Shown: positions 10,574-22,309 of the stretch, one piece after another
Position numbering within the stretch: the first letter of the stretch is position 1
Layout of the letters: each line of letters starts with the position of its first letter
Source of the DNA: Atherinomorus stipes
Taxonomy: Eukaryota > Chordata > Actinopteri > Atheriniformes > Atherinidae
Assembly: GCA_023101725.1 (NCBI GenBank)
Contig: JALJCO010001348.1
Span: 118,501-182,500, forward strand
Reading direction: 5' to 3'
Length of the DNA: 64,000 nt
The notes under the pieces: model-generated
What the model was told of the DNA's origin: nothing
The model's input: only the letters and a program-made list of their open reading frames with translations
The model's database searches: none
Program-made: the position numbers and the translations under genes

Positions 10574-12339
10574 TATTGGATGGAAACGAGAAGCGAGAAC
10601 ACTGATCCCTGAACATCCAGACCTGGTCTGAGTTATGAGATGAACTTTACATACAAACAGCTTGTTGTGTGGAAACCTGGCAGTAGACTGTTAGTAAACC
10701 GCACAGCTTAGGCCGGACATACAAGGACGGACTGGACATTTCATGTTCCCAGATGTCCTCCAGATAGATGCTACGAGACCTTCAGGTCTCCTTCTGACAC
10801 AGCTGACCACAGCTCCGTTTTAAATAGCCTGGTGGCCCCACGGGACCGTCTGGAACCAGTCTGACCTTCATCTCTGTTTATTCCCTCTGTGAGGAGGACA
10901 TTGAGGAGTTCCCCAGGGATCTGTTTTAAAGCTTTTTTCTTTGTGATCTCCACATGCCACCTCATGACATCGTCCCTCCCTAGTTTTTCTGGTTGTGTCT
11001 CCTGATAAAGTTTAAAGAAAGTGTGCCAACTCAACCGACATACAGCAACTCCGCAGGCGACCAATCTGATCATAGACCCCTGAATTAGAAAAGTATAAGT
11101 TAATTTTATTATTTATTTATAGTCATTTGTAGCCGGGACGGTACTGAGATATGACATCCGTTTTTCCAGGGGTCCCAATTAGGAAGGCTCAAAAAAGAAA
11201 AACAAAGATTTCAGATTAAAAAAGAAACACTAAAATGTTAAAAACCATGAAAATGATGAGGTGCAAAGATGCAGAGGTATAACTGAAGCCAGCATATGTT
11301 TTTGTTTCCAGTCTCATAAGAGACACGCTGCGATGGAAAATCCATCCATCCATCCATCCGTTCAGGTAATTATTTATGGATTCTTTGTATTTTTCCATAT
11401 CAATTATTAATTTAGTTTACCTTCTATTTATCAAATCTATTCATTCACTTCTATTCATTTGTTTAATCCATCTGGTATTTATGTGTCCATTTAATATTTA
11501 TTGATATATTTATTTTTAAATCGTTTAATTTTCCTTTCCCCTGCAACATCACAATTTCTCTTTAAAGTTGAACATAAATGCATTTTTCTTTTGTTAGAAT
11601 AAATTGTAATCACAATAATGCGCAATTCATATTCATATATATTCAGTATATTCATATACTGTATGGCTTCTTTGTACTGTTCCACATCAATAAATAATTG
11701 TCAATATATTTTTTAAATTGAATTTGTATTGATTTATTCCCATTTATTTCATTCCATTTTATGTGAGCTTTTTTTTTATTTCAATTTGATGTATTTTCAT
11801 TTATTGAATTTTAAAAAATGATTTTTTTTAATAATTAATTACTTCTCTACTTTAATGTTGCCCTGCACACATTAGAAGTTCCCTTTGAAGTAAAATGAAT
11901 TTTCTCTTGCTCTGGATCAGATCGTGTATCATAATTCTCAGGAATTAATCTCTATATGGATTCTGATTCATTTACAGTCGTCCTCAAAATTGTTCAAACC
12001 CTCCAACTAAAGAAGGAAAAAAAAAATCAGCTGTCAGTGAAATAAAGTGAAATTGACAAAAGTAACATGGTGCTGTTTGGTTTCAGCAGGATGTGAACAC
12101 GTCGCCACTGAAGGTTCATCCTGTTCAGAACAATTTCTTCTTCCGCCGTCTCCTTCCCGGTGGGATTCAGTTAACAGCCCGCCAGAGAAAGACGAGTCGC
12201 CCGAGGACGAGTTAGCCGACGTCAACAGCAGTCACCGGGGACGCCTGAACAACACAACCTGCACGCTGCAGGAAACCACCAGACCTGCTGCTCTTTTATA
12301 TTTAAATCATCTTTCTTATTCTTTTATTCTACTTTCAAT
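10574..12339. other. AT-rich unassigned sequence with a (CCAT)n run
   Basis: No gene recognised. A CATC microsatellite lies at 11339-11360. The stretch 11400-11860 is very AT-rich (repeated TATTTATT and CATTTATT words). A minus-strand frame at 10771-11073 has no known relative. Confidence 0.45.
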
Positions 12340-13383
12340 TAGGGATGCACAATATAATCGTCCCCTTATTGGCATCTGCTGATATCAGCTTTAAAACTGA
12401 GTATCGGACATCAAACACCCCACCAATATTCAACCGATATTTAACCGATCAGCGCGCTGTTTCTAAATTCTAAAAAGAAAAAAAAACTTCTTCAAAAACT
12501 TTTTTACAGGACTTTAAAACTTTTACACTGAAGTATCCCCATACACTGAAATATGGGGATATTTTCATATGCTGATATTCTGACATTCAAAAACACGATA
12601 TCGAACTATGATACAAATGAAATCTCGCGATATTTCATCGTTCTGTTACAAAATCTCAGAAGAATTCATGAAAATTTCACAATATTTTCATATGCTGATA
12701 TCATTGACATTTAAAAACATAGTATCGACCTATTTTACTAACAAAATCAATATTTCATCGTTCTGTTACGAAATCTTGCGAGAATTCAAAAAAATTTTGC
12801 GATATTTTCATATGCTGATAAATTGATTTTTAAAAATGCAGTATCGAGCTAATTAACGAATGAAATTTTGCGATATTTCATCGTTCTGTTACAAAATCTC
12901 GGGAGAATTCATTTAAAAATTTCATGATATTTTCATATGCTGATATCATTGACATTTAAAAACGTGGCATCGATCTATTTAACAAACAAAATCTCGCAAT
13001 ATTTCATTTTTCTGCTAATAAATCTCGCGAGAATTCACAAAAATTTGGGGATATTTTCAAATGATGATATCATTGATACTTAAAAACGCGGGATCGAACT
13101 ATTTTACGAATGAAATCTTGCGATATTTCATCATTGTGTTATGAAATCTTGCGATAATTCACAAAATGAAGTCAAGTTAAACCGACTGAAGTGTTTTTAA
13201 ATATTGATTTGATAACATATGAAAATATCGCAATATTTTAGTGTATCAATATTTTTTCCTATTTGAAAACAGATAACAAAACTGCCATTTGCAATGACAG
13301 CTTATTTTTTTCAGCTTTAATATCGGTATCAATATTGGCCACATAAGTTTTTAAATAGCGGCATCTCGAATAGCGGCCAACAT
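12340..13383. mobile_element. hAT-like element, right end lost
   Basis: It begins TAGGGATGCACAATATAATC, identical to the complete copy at 13824, and shares its interior: repeated blocks of about 118 bp with TTTTCATATGCTGATATC and ATCTCGCGATATTTCATCG. It ends near AGCGGCCAACAT without the right inverted repeat, so it is truncated. About five internal blocks are present, more than in the second copy. Confidence 0.75.
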
Positions 13384-13470
13384 AGATATAGAAGAATGAA
13401 GACCAACCAGAACCAGAACCAGAGGCAGAATCTATTCCTACAGAACCTTTGTAGAAACACCACCAGATGA

Positions 13471-13815
13471 GCAGTGAGTCTTTCCTCGTCTGCATATCAT
13501 CTCTCCATCTCGGCTTCCAGGCATCGAAACAAACACAGAAACTATTTCCATGTTTCCTCGTCTCCACTTATTTCTGCTTCTTTTTACCTTCTATCTTCAC
13601 AAACCAGCTCCTCCTCATCATCAGAAAGCTCTTCTTTCTTTATTCCAGACATAGAGGATCATTATTTTTCTCCTTTTCAGACACACACAGAACTTTCTGC
13701 TCATTTGTTGATCTTTGGCTGCTCCTGATTGGACGTTACCGTCAATTTAAGCTCTCTGATTGGTGGAAAGTTGGACAAGAGGTGTCTTCATCACCATGTC
13801 CAGGTCTAAATACAG
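13471..13815 (+). repeat. Dispersed repeat, left part (split by hAT insertion)
   Basis: This segment and 14656-14757 together match, in reverse complement, 61905-62365. It holds TGATTGGACGTTACCGTCAA and CTCTCTGATTGGTGGAAAGT. No reading frame is conserved. It is the host into which the hAT-like element at 13824 inserted. Confidence 0.85.
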
Positions 13816-13823
13816 GTCTCTTA

Positions 13824-14655
13824 TAGGGATGCACAATATAATCGCCCCCTATCGTTATCGGCCCATATCGGCCTTTAAACTGAGTATCTGACATCAGCCA
13901 ACCCGCCGATATTTAACCGATCAGCCCGATGTTTCTAAAGTCTAAAAAACCCCAAAAACTTCTTCAAAAACTTCTTTTTTACAGACTTTTAAACTTCTAA
14001 AGACTAGAGGTGAGAAAAAATATTGAAATATCGCAATATTTTCATATGCTAATATAATGACATTTGAAAACGTGGTATTGATCTATTTTACTAATAAAAA
14101 TTCATTATATTCAATCGTTCTGTTACAAAATCTCATGAGAATTCACAAAAATTTTGCGATATTTTCATATGCTGATATATTGACATTTGAAAACGTGGTA
14201 TCGATCTATTTTACTAATGAAATCTCGCGATATTTTATCGTTCTCATACAAAAATTCTGCGTTACTTTCATATGCTGATATCATGTTGATATTTAAAAAC
14301 ACAGTATTGATCTATTTTACTAAAAAATCTCGCGATATTTCATCGTTCTGTTATGAAATCTCATGAGAACTTGCGAAATATCGTGAGATTTTGTAGCAGA
14401 ATGATGAAATCTCGCGAGCAAAATAGATCAATAACGCGTTTTTAAATATCGATTTGATATTGGCATATGAAAATATTGCGATATTTCAGTGTATCGACAT
14501 TTTCCCACCCCCTTTTTTTCAAAGTGTCAGAAATGGATAACAAAACTGCTATTGTCAATCACTGCTTTAATATCGGTATCGATATCAGTTATCGGCCACG
14601 AGTTAAAATATCGGCATATTGGATATCGGCCAAATTCCACTATTGTGCATCCCTA
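13824..14655. mobile_element. Complete non-autonomous hAT-like element with 8-bp TSD
   Basis: The ends TAGGGATGCACAATAT and TATTGTGCATCCCTA are inverted repeats. The element is flanked by the exact 8-bp duplication GTCTCTTA at 13816-13823 and 14656-14663, the hallmark of hAT transposition. The interior consists of blocks of about 118 bp, one of them inverted near 14370-14425, and encodes no transposase. Confidence 0.9.
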
Positions 14656-14757
14656 GTCTCTTAGCAACATAGTAGTGATAGTGATGTTTTATGATGAAGA
14701 TGGGATAAATAATGGTGTTTTCATGGACCAGATAGTCTGAATAAACTCCACATTTAG
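14656..14757 (+). repeat. Dispersed repeat, right part
   Basis: It continues the repeat of 13471-13815 after the hAT insertion: GCAACATAGTAGTGATAGTG to ATAAACTCCACATTT. It matches the reverse complement of about 61905-62020. Confidence 0.8.
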
Positions 14758-15756
14758 CTTCTGGATCACCTAAAGAATAAACTATCCATCAGAGTTGCAC
14801 ACTACTGTTCCTGAGACACTGAGGATGATGATGGAGGAGATGGAGATCAGAGGATCTAGCGGCGTTTTAAGGGTTAAATCTGAGGCTTGACCCTCGGCTG
14901 ATCCAGTCAAAGTGATAAATGTTGTATTCTTGTGGAGGCGAAGCCGCTTCCTCCTGCGTCCGCTCCGCAGCTTCGTGCCGCTCTCATTGTTCACGGCGCC
15001 GGCTGGGCTGAATGGACGGAGTCGGACCTTCCAGCTGGTTTCCACGGAGCGGATCCAGGCTGGAAGTCAGCGGCCGATCAAACATGGGAGCTGTGGATGG
15101 ATGGACGGTGATGACAACGCACAGCTGGAGGGCCGAGAGGCCTGCAGGGGTCTCCTGCTGTTTAAACACAGCCACAGGCAGGAGGAGGAGGAGGATGCTC
15201 TCCTTCATCGCCGCCATCCACCAACCCAGACTGGGACACAACTTCCTCCAGTGTAATAATGAACTCTGGAGTTGATGAAGCTGGAAACTGTTCACTTTCA
15301 CCAGACAGAAAAGTCATTTGCAGTTTGAGCCAATTCTGAGCGGATGTCTGATATTATCGGCCGATATTGGCATTTAAATGTGATATCGGTTTTTTGGGGG
15401 CAGATATTTTTCACGATGCAACGAAATCTCGTGAGATCTTGTTCCATTAGCAGCGGTCATAAGTGTGTATTCATCTTTGTCAGGTTTGGGATTACGGCCC
15501 TGTTGGATTTAATGAGAAAGTGATGCCAAACTTTTGACCGCTAATGAACGGTAATTAAGAACTAATCATAGAGGGGGGTTTTAATTTAACCCTCGTGCCT
15601 TCCTCAGGACACTTCTGTCTATTTTTAAAGGAAAATCATCAATTTGGATGTTTTTATTTGAACTATTTAACCAATTCTGATAATTAAATACATTTTCAGT
15701 AAAATTCTTCTGTCAAGTAAAAAATCAAATAAATTGTTTAAATCCTCTGATTACAC
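14758..15756. other. Unassigned sequence with a hAT-like fragment
   Basis: About 14900-15260 is somewhat GC-rich with short open frames on both strands but no recognisable family. The segment 15340-15440 (TTATCGGCCGATATTGGCAT, ACGAAATCTCGTGAGATC) is a worn fragment related to the hAT-like elements just upstream. Confidence 0.4.
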
Positions 15757-16341
15757 CAGAGCCGCGCAATCAATCAAAATTTGATCGTGATTTCAATTTT
15801 TGTGCCAAACAAACAATCTCCAAACCCTATAAATCAAGTTGAAACGATTATTTTTCCCCAGTTTCTGAAAGTTATTAAGGTAATTTCAGTGGCTTCCACA
15901 CAGGGAATTTGTCGGGTGTCATTAACAAAAATGTTACATTTGTAATGTTCTGGCATTGCACTTACATGTAAGCTTAATGAAGTTTATTTTGGGATATTTT
16001 TTATATAAATAAGAATATTTATTTGATGCTTGATATAGAGAAGCTGAAGAACAGCTGGAAACATTATTTTGGATACATGTACGTTTTTCTACATTTTTTG
16101 CATTTATGTGAAGTATATTTATTTTATTCATTTAATGTTTATACATTGCAAAATAGCTGTAAGGTACAAATTTGTAGCCTATATTTATTCTCAGTTTGAA
16201 CTTTTTGCATAAATTATCAAAGTTTTGTTAGAAATGCAAAATAAATGCACGGTGTAACTAAAAGAGTCGTTTGAATAATTGTGATTTCAATATAGGTCAT
16301 AAAACCATGATAATGATTTTTTCCATAATCGAGCAGCCCCA
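15757..16341. mobile_element. hAT-like MITE, imperfect 8-bp TSD
   Basis: The left end CAGAGCCGCGCAATCAATCA and right end CCATAATCGAGCAGCCCCA fit the CAGGGCTGC-type ends of hAT-like fish MITEs. The flanks GATTACAC (15749-15756) and CATTACAC (16342-16349) agree at seven of eight positions. The 585-bp interior is AT-rich and non-coding. Confidence 0.7.
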
Positions 16342-16349
16342 CATTACAC

Positions 16350-19300
16350 CGCAGTTCATTTTGTAAAATTCTTATTAATTTTTCAAACCAATTATTACAT
16401 TTTTTAAATAAAAAAGTAAACTTTTATTTAATCGTGAAAAAAGATATTTTCTTTATTCAAATTTTGTTTTTGTAGAAATAATCAAATTTGAAAAATAAAT
16501 TTTCCCTAAAATTTTTCTAATTAATTTGGAATAACAGTTTTTTGAAGGTATTTGTCATTTCAGCCCAACAGATCTTCTACAGTAAATGTGTTTCTGTGAG
16601 TGAAGCTGTGCAGGTTTTCCATGAATCTGCAGGATTAAAAGCTACAGTGCAGAGAAACCAGGCTGGTTTGGACTTCAGGTGCAGAAACACCTTGAAGCTG
16701 AGCGTGATGCAGGTTTTCTTTAACGCTGCAGTGAAAGATGATTTTATCGTCTCCACAGATGAAACCAACACTGGTTTTACTCATTCTGATTCAGCACCGT
16801 GAAGATCCGAGTGAGTAACCCAGCGACGTGAGGAACGGAGCCTCTTCCTTCAGGTACCAGACGCACCTGAAACCCGATCCAGATCCAATCTGAGTGACGG
16901 CTCCGTGAGCGTCAGGGTTCAGCAGAAAGTAAAGACAGGATTTTACCACTTATCTCTGCGGCCATCGGATCCGGTTCCAGCTCACCTGTTCATTCAGCCG
17001 GGACGCATTAAGGCCCGTTTGGCCTGGATTAACAGAACCGGGAGCAAACAGCTCCTGTGGTTTCTCTGATTAAAGCTCAGCTGGAATCAGGAATAAATGA
17101 TCTTTCAGATCCCAGGAGAGAGAATCTGCCCGAGGATCGTCACATGTTCTCCTCCATGATCTTCATCCACGCAGCCCGTCACAATCACAGGATTCATGAC
17201 AGACACGGCAATGCATCATCCAGATTATCAATAAAGATTCCAGGTTTTCCAGGATTCCAGGCTACAACTTTCTTCAGATAAGAAAGGAAGAGAAAAAACT
17301 GCAGCAGTCCAGGTGAACCTCCAGGAGACGAGGAGAAAACTGAAGGAAGGGATCCAGAAAAAGGTTGCTCCTGTTCATTATTCTGGCCAATCAGTGTCCA
17401 TCTGGAGGGATTATTCTGGAAAACGGCTGGCTAAAACACTGTCTGCACCGCTGTCAGATTATCTAGCGTTCCCGGATTATTCACATACATCCTGCAGCGC
17501 TGTCAGATCCTCTATTGTTCCCAGATTATTCACATACACCCTGCCTTCCATTAACACATTCACTTGGACCATAAATAAATAAATAAATAAATAAGACATT
17601 TTTGTCTTTGTCATGCTAATTAAAAGAAATAAATGAAATGAAATGAATGAATTAATCGTAATAAAGCCGCGATGTTTCAGGAAAAAGTCTTTGGGAAACA
17701 CACAGATATCATCCTGAATGTCAGTCATGGACCAGATTTAAGGACTTAAACAGTTAATGGGTCTGAGTCTGACTTAGAGAGAACTGTAGATCCTGATCTG
17801 GTTCTGGTGGTCTGCAGATTTCAGAGGTGGTAAACGTACTGAGATGGTTTTCTAGAGCCAGCGAGACACCGGATCGTCATGTTCTTCTTCTGCTGCTTCC
17901 ACCATGAAGCTCGCTTCTACCCGTTCTCTCTCAGACTGGACAGAACGAACATCACACCAGTTCTGGTTCTGAAATGTGTCCGTCACCAGGTTTTACTGGG
18001 TCTGGTCCGTCTCCTGGACCCAGCAGGTCTTTGTCCTGGACCAACCGGTTTCCAGCTGGAGTTGAACTTCTTCAGGGCTGCTAGCAGGAGCCAGAGCGGC
18101 TCTGCTGGTCGGACATTTCCCCACCTCACCGTTCACAGGTCTGTGGAGAGCCTGCCGCAGGTTTGATTCCCAGATGTGCAGCAAAGCTTCGTTTACACAG
18201 GCACAGACCCAGCAATTAGTCTGATCCATTAATCCGAGAAGTCTAAACCAAATATTTGGTTTATTCTCCACATAACTCCATAAGCCAAAAACATTCAGCT
18301 TAAGTCAGAGGACTATTTCATCAATGAACACTTTATATAAACACACATGCATGTGTGTGTATGTATACATATACATATATATATGTATATGTAAAAAAAA
18401 ATCATGACATTGATTTTGAATTGTGGTTTACCAAAATGTTAAAAACAAACCAACAAAAATAAAACAAGTAAACAAGCATGATGGGGCTCCTTAACTACAA
18501 TTTTATTGAGCAATCCTTTGACACAATCACTAGAATCAAATGTTTTCTGTAAGTTTTTTCTCATTATTATTCTTTTAAACTACAATTCAAAAGCAATATT
18601 TTATTTCACTAAATCATAATTTAGTAATTTTCTAATTATTAGTTTATTCTGTTTGTTATATGAATAACGATTGTGAATCTAACATTTTAATCAGTTGTAG
18701 GTAATAATTGTAAGGGCTGTATGTATTCCAGGAAGGTGCACAAACACTGTGTGTGGATGTTTGCATAAACATACAGGTGATAATTGATGATGGAGACCTC
18801 AATGATTAACAAAATGTCTGTTTTCCTTTCAGTCAGATTGAAAAAATGATCAGAATGATTCATCTGCAAATCAGATGTTTGGAAAGTTGCAGGACGCTCT
18901 TGCATCAGCATGTGAAAAGTTTCTATAAAACATAACTTACATCTGCCTCATATCTTTGTTTAGAAGCTCATTCTAGAGAGAAAACCACCAAACTGCGCAC
19001 GTGGGCCTTACAAACAGTTAAAACTGGACTTCATCTCCACACAGAAGTTTCCACTCAAGTTCAGTCTCCATGGTAACAGATCAGCATCACTGCCATCAAG
19101 AAGGGGTGAAAGTCCTCTTATGTCTCCCCCCATGTGAGCCTCGGTCCCTCCAGAGTCCTGGTCCGGATGAGACCAGGATGCTTCAGCCTACATGTGAATC
19201 ACATCATCACCACGTGCTCTGCAGACTGCCGAGCACAGACGAACACGCGTCACACACTACAGGTTTTTAAAGGAAATCCTTGGCTGAGAGTTAAAGCCTG

Positions 19301-19500
19301 AAATGTTTCAGTGAAATAAACCTGCTGGTGCTCAGAGAAGCTGTGGCAGCGGAGGAGGAGATAATGACCATGACAGCACACATGGGCACGAGCCGGGATT
19401 TCACCAAACCTGCTCACATCCAAGCGGATGAGATGTTTGCCGATGAAAAGCCCTCCGCACCAGCAGTTAAAGCTGCTTCCTGGGTTTTCTCCCGGCTGTC
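16350..19500. other. Unassigned sequence
   Basis: No gene could be established in about 3.1 kb. It contains an AAAT microsatellite at 17574-17596 and a TG/TA-rich patch at 18348-18392. A possible leader-like mini-frame at 16758 followed by GTGAGT was considered and rejected for lack of a partner exon. Several 60-95-codon open frames (for example 17879-18166 plus and 17993-18271 minus) resemble nothing I know. Confidence 0.4.
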
Positions 19501-19539
19501 ACAGACTTAGCGGCGTGTCTCTAAACGAAAAACGCTGAA

Positions 19540-20190
19540 TTATTAAAGGGGATTCCGGCGTGCTCTCGCGCTCCGCATCGCTGCTTCACTTCCTGGCATC
19601 AGCGTGCTCCTTAAAAACAAAAGCGCTCGGCTGCCAACCGGTTTCCCCCCGGGCCGACCCGTCCCACGCTGACGAACCAGCCCGTAAACGGCTCAGCCGG
19701 GGACACGCGGGGTCTGTCCCCGGCACCGGGCACCGTCCCGGCTCCGAACCTCCGCTTTCTTCGCGGCTCTCGTGTCACACTTCCCCGGCCGCTGAGGAGG
19801 CGCTAGCCGCCAGCTAGCAGGTACACCGGAGGGGAGAGAGAGGGGGAACTTACAGATGTGAGGAGCGGTCTCATCTGTTCGCTGCGATCTTCCTCCATCT
19901 CCACTCCCGCAGAGAAAACTCCTCTTCCTCTTCCTCTCCTCCGCGCGCTGCTGGACCACCCGAGTTTGGCTGTCGCGCGACTGTTCGCTAACTGCCAGTA
20001 ACGTTTGTCTCCGCCACTATTTTACAACTGCCTGGAATATATTAACTCCAGCTCTAAGCCCCGCCTTTCTTTGATTGGCAGCCCTGTTCTCCGTTGACGT
20101 GGCACTGATTGTTTCACTTTCACCAATCACAGAGCTGGAGAGTGAAGTGGGCGGAGCTATGTCCGTAACAAAGCGTGGGACGTTGGTAGT
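19540..20190 (-). promoter_or_regulatory. CpG-rich putative promoter
   Basis: CpG dinucleotides are far denser here than in the flanking AT-rich DNA (for example CCGGGCCGACCCG, TCGCGCGACTGTTCGC). Around 20060-20155 lie inverted CCAAT boxes (GATTGGCAG), a direct CCAATCACAG, and GC boxes (CCCCGCC, GGGCGG). This fits a housekeeping-type promoter for the minus-strand exon at 19854-19898, with transcription starting somewhere near 19950-20050. The element assignment is inference. Confidence 0.5.
19854..19898 (-). CDS. Candidate first coding exon of an unidentified gene
   Basis: On the minus strand an ATG at 19898 opens the frame MEEDRSEQMRPLLTS, 15 codons, which stops exactly at a strong splice donor, GTAAGT, beginning at 19853. 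The exon therefore ends in phase 0. The start context is GAGATGG with a purine at -3, and the upstream leader runs back into the CpG-rich block, as expected of a first exon. The acidic/polar start followed by PLL is common at the cytosolic N-terminus of membrane proteins, but that is only suggestive. The next exon, which must lie below 19850, was not found, so the product is unknown. It could also be a fortuitous donor in CpG-rich leader sequence. Confidence 0.35.
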
Positions 20191-20216
20191 TACCGGCTGG
20201 ACTAAGTTATTTGGCT

Positions 20217-20225
20217 TATAAAAGG
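20217..20225 (+). promoter_or_regulatory. TATA-box-like sequence
   Basis: TATAAAAGG matches the TATA-box consensus and lies on the side of the CpG-rich block away from the minus-strand exon, which would suit divergent transcription. No plus-strand exon was found downstream in the AT-rich sequence, so function is unproven. Confidence 0.2.
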
Positions 20226-22309
20226 AGAAAATTGACTAGGTTCATCACCGACAGGGAAGACAATCCATATATAAAGTTATATACAAGCTTCCTGAACAAT
20301 TATAAACTGAATGCAAAAAATAAAATGGAAAAGAACAAACAAACAGAACAAATATATCAATAATCAGATCAACATTTACTGATTTATCTATTATTTTCTT
20401 AAGCATAGTACTGCTATTATTACAAAAATGAATGAACAAATAAACATTTTTACATATCGAGCATTATTACTTACTGTTGTTAAGATCTAAATTGATCCAT
20501 AAATAAACATAGAAACGAGTGATGCTTTTTTCACTTGTTCATTACTTGGTATTATTGCTTACAGTTATTATTACTAATTAAAACAATAAACAGCGAAAAC
20601 AATAATGAAACATATTCGTTTTTTATTATCTATTATGTGTGTTGTTAACTTCTGTTATGACTAATTATATAAAAAAAAACACGTAATTGATTAATTAATT
20701 AATTAGTCTTAACTCAACAATGAAACAAATAAATAAAACATTTGTTTATCATTTTTTGGGGTATAAGTAATTACTATCAGTATTATTAAGTGAATAAATA
20801 AATGAGAAATGAATTAATAAACTAATCTTATTTATCTGTTCTTTCATTTATTCAGAAATAATACCCCAAAATTGATAGAAATCCATGTCGCCCTTATGAG
20901 GTGTGAAAGTTCAGGTCTGAGAGTCTGCAGCTCCTCCACCGCAGCACCTCAACCCGGGTAAGACCTCTGATCCTGGACTCAGCTTGCTGGGACGACTGCT
21001 TCTGGTGTCTTTCCTCCTTGGCACTGTGGCAACACACCTGACCAAACCTCCGCTTTCATAGAGGAGCTGAGGCTCAAGAACAAGTCTGCACGAGCTGGAG
21101 TCTGGCTCTCCTGCAGGTCTGGTTCTGGTTCTGGTTCTGGTTCTGCTGCCAACAGGTCACATCTCGCTTCTCTGAAAACAGCTGCCTGCTGAAAACCTCC
21201 CCGTGACGTGGAAATATAAAACAGCAGAGCTGAAGAGTAAAGAAATGTAGTGGTCTTAATTCAAGTTTTAAAAAAACACTGAAATTGAGAAGAATCAGAC
21301 AATAATGAAGCGAAATTACCCGTCCATGCAGTTAGATAATTACACTTTGTAAGACTTTTTGAAATAAGAAAAAACACTGAGACTCTGACGGGGAGAAATA
21401 TCTCAACAAGTTGCAAAACACTCATTTCAAGTCCCTCAATTAGTGAAAAATCCCTCAAAACTAGTCTGGTGATGCTTCTTTAGATTGTTGGTTCTTTCTC
21501 ATTTTAAAGTAAAACAAAAAATAAAATCTTAAAACAAGATTTTTTTTTTAGATTTGAGAATTTCTACAAAGCCTTTTTGTAAGGCAGCAACCTCCAAACA
21601 CACCTGTACCTGAATGGAGCTGGTGGAGGGTTTTTAGGATAAACTGGTTTTGATGACATGGGACTTGAACTCATGATGTTCTGTGTACGAGACATCCTGC
21701 TCCTCCATATGCACCTCTGTGCTGGCAGCTCTTGAATTCCTGGTTAGTTCTTGTTTTAGGATCTTTTCTCTTAAAATGAGGAAGCAACAACACGAAAAAA
21801 GAAGCTTAACCAGACTAATTTGAAGTGTTTATCACTGAATAAGAAACTTAAAATGAGTTTTTCACGTCTTGTTTTAAAAGATAAGTTGTTTTTTTTTTTC
21901 AACCTGGACCTTATTCCTAGGAGTTTATATGTATATTTATTCACCAGTAAAGTTTCTGCATCATTTTGAGTCCTTCAGGAGATATTGCGTTGAGTCGCCT
22001 TCCTGCATGCATCCTGTAAAATGGCGTAGACGGGGCAGCCTCTATATATATCAGACATTATCTGCAGTACAACTCCTTGATTTCATCAATGCTTTAAGTA
22101 GAATGAAGGAATGAATAAGTGCTATTGTCCTGTGAGTTCAGAGTTTCGCAAATTGTGTTTTTGTTGTTGTCTGGGTAACAAGCTGATCTTCTCAGCTGGA
22201 AGCGCGCATTATGAACGCGCAGCCCGAAAAGTGTGTAGAACCCTGATGGAAAGCTAAATCTGGACTCACGGGACAATAGTAGGCTACTCGTTCGTTCGCT
22301 CGTTCATTC
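20226..22309. other. AT-rich unassigned sequence
   Basis: 20250-20900 is strongly AT-rich with repeated ATTAATTAATT and AATAAATAAA words. 20900-21190 is less AT-rich, with a short GGTTCT run at 21118-21147. 21250-21560 and 21760-21900 hold worn sequence (CTTGTTTTAAAAGATAAG, AAAACAAGATTTTTTT) that may be old CACTG-type element debris. No gene seen. Confidence 0.4.

Noticed and set aside
8159..10612. Open frames of up to 469 codons on both strands
   Set aside because: They are translations of a 24-bp minisatellite; frames are interchangeable and break at variant units.
14984..15301. Minus-strand frame with MAAMKESILLLLLPVAVF
   Set aside because: The leucine run comes from a GGAGGA trinucleotide run; no further gene evidence.
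16758..16810. Possible leader exon MKPTLVLLILIQH followed by GTGAGT on the plus strand
   Set aside because: Hydrophobic start and phase-1 donor resemble immune-receptor leaders, but no immunoglobulin-type or other exon follows within several kilobases.
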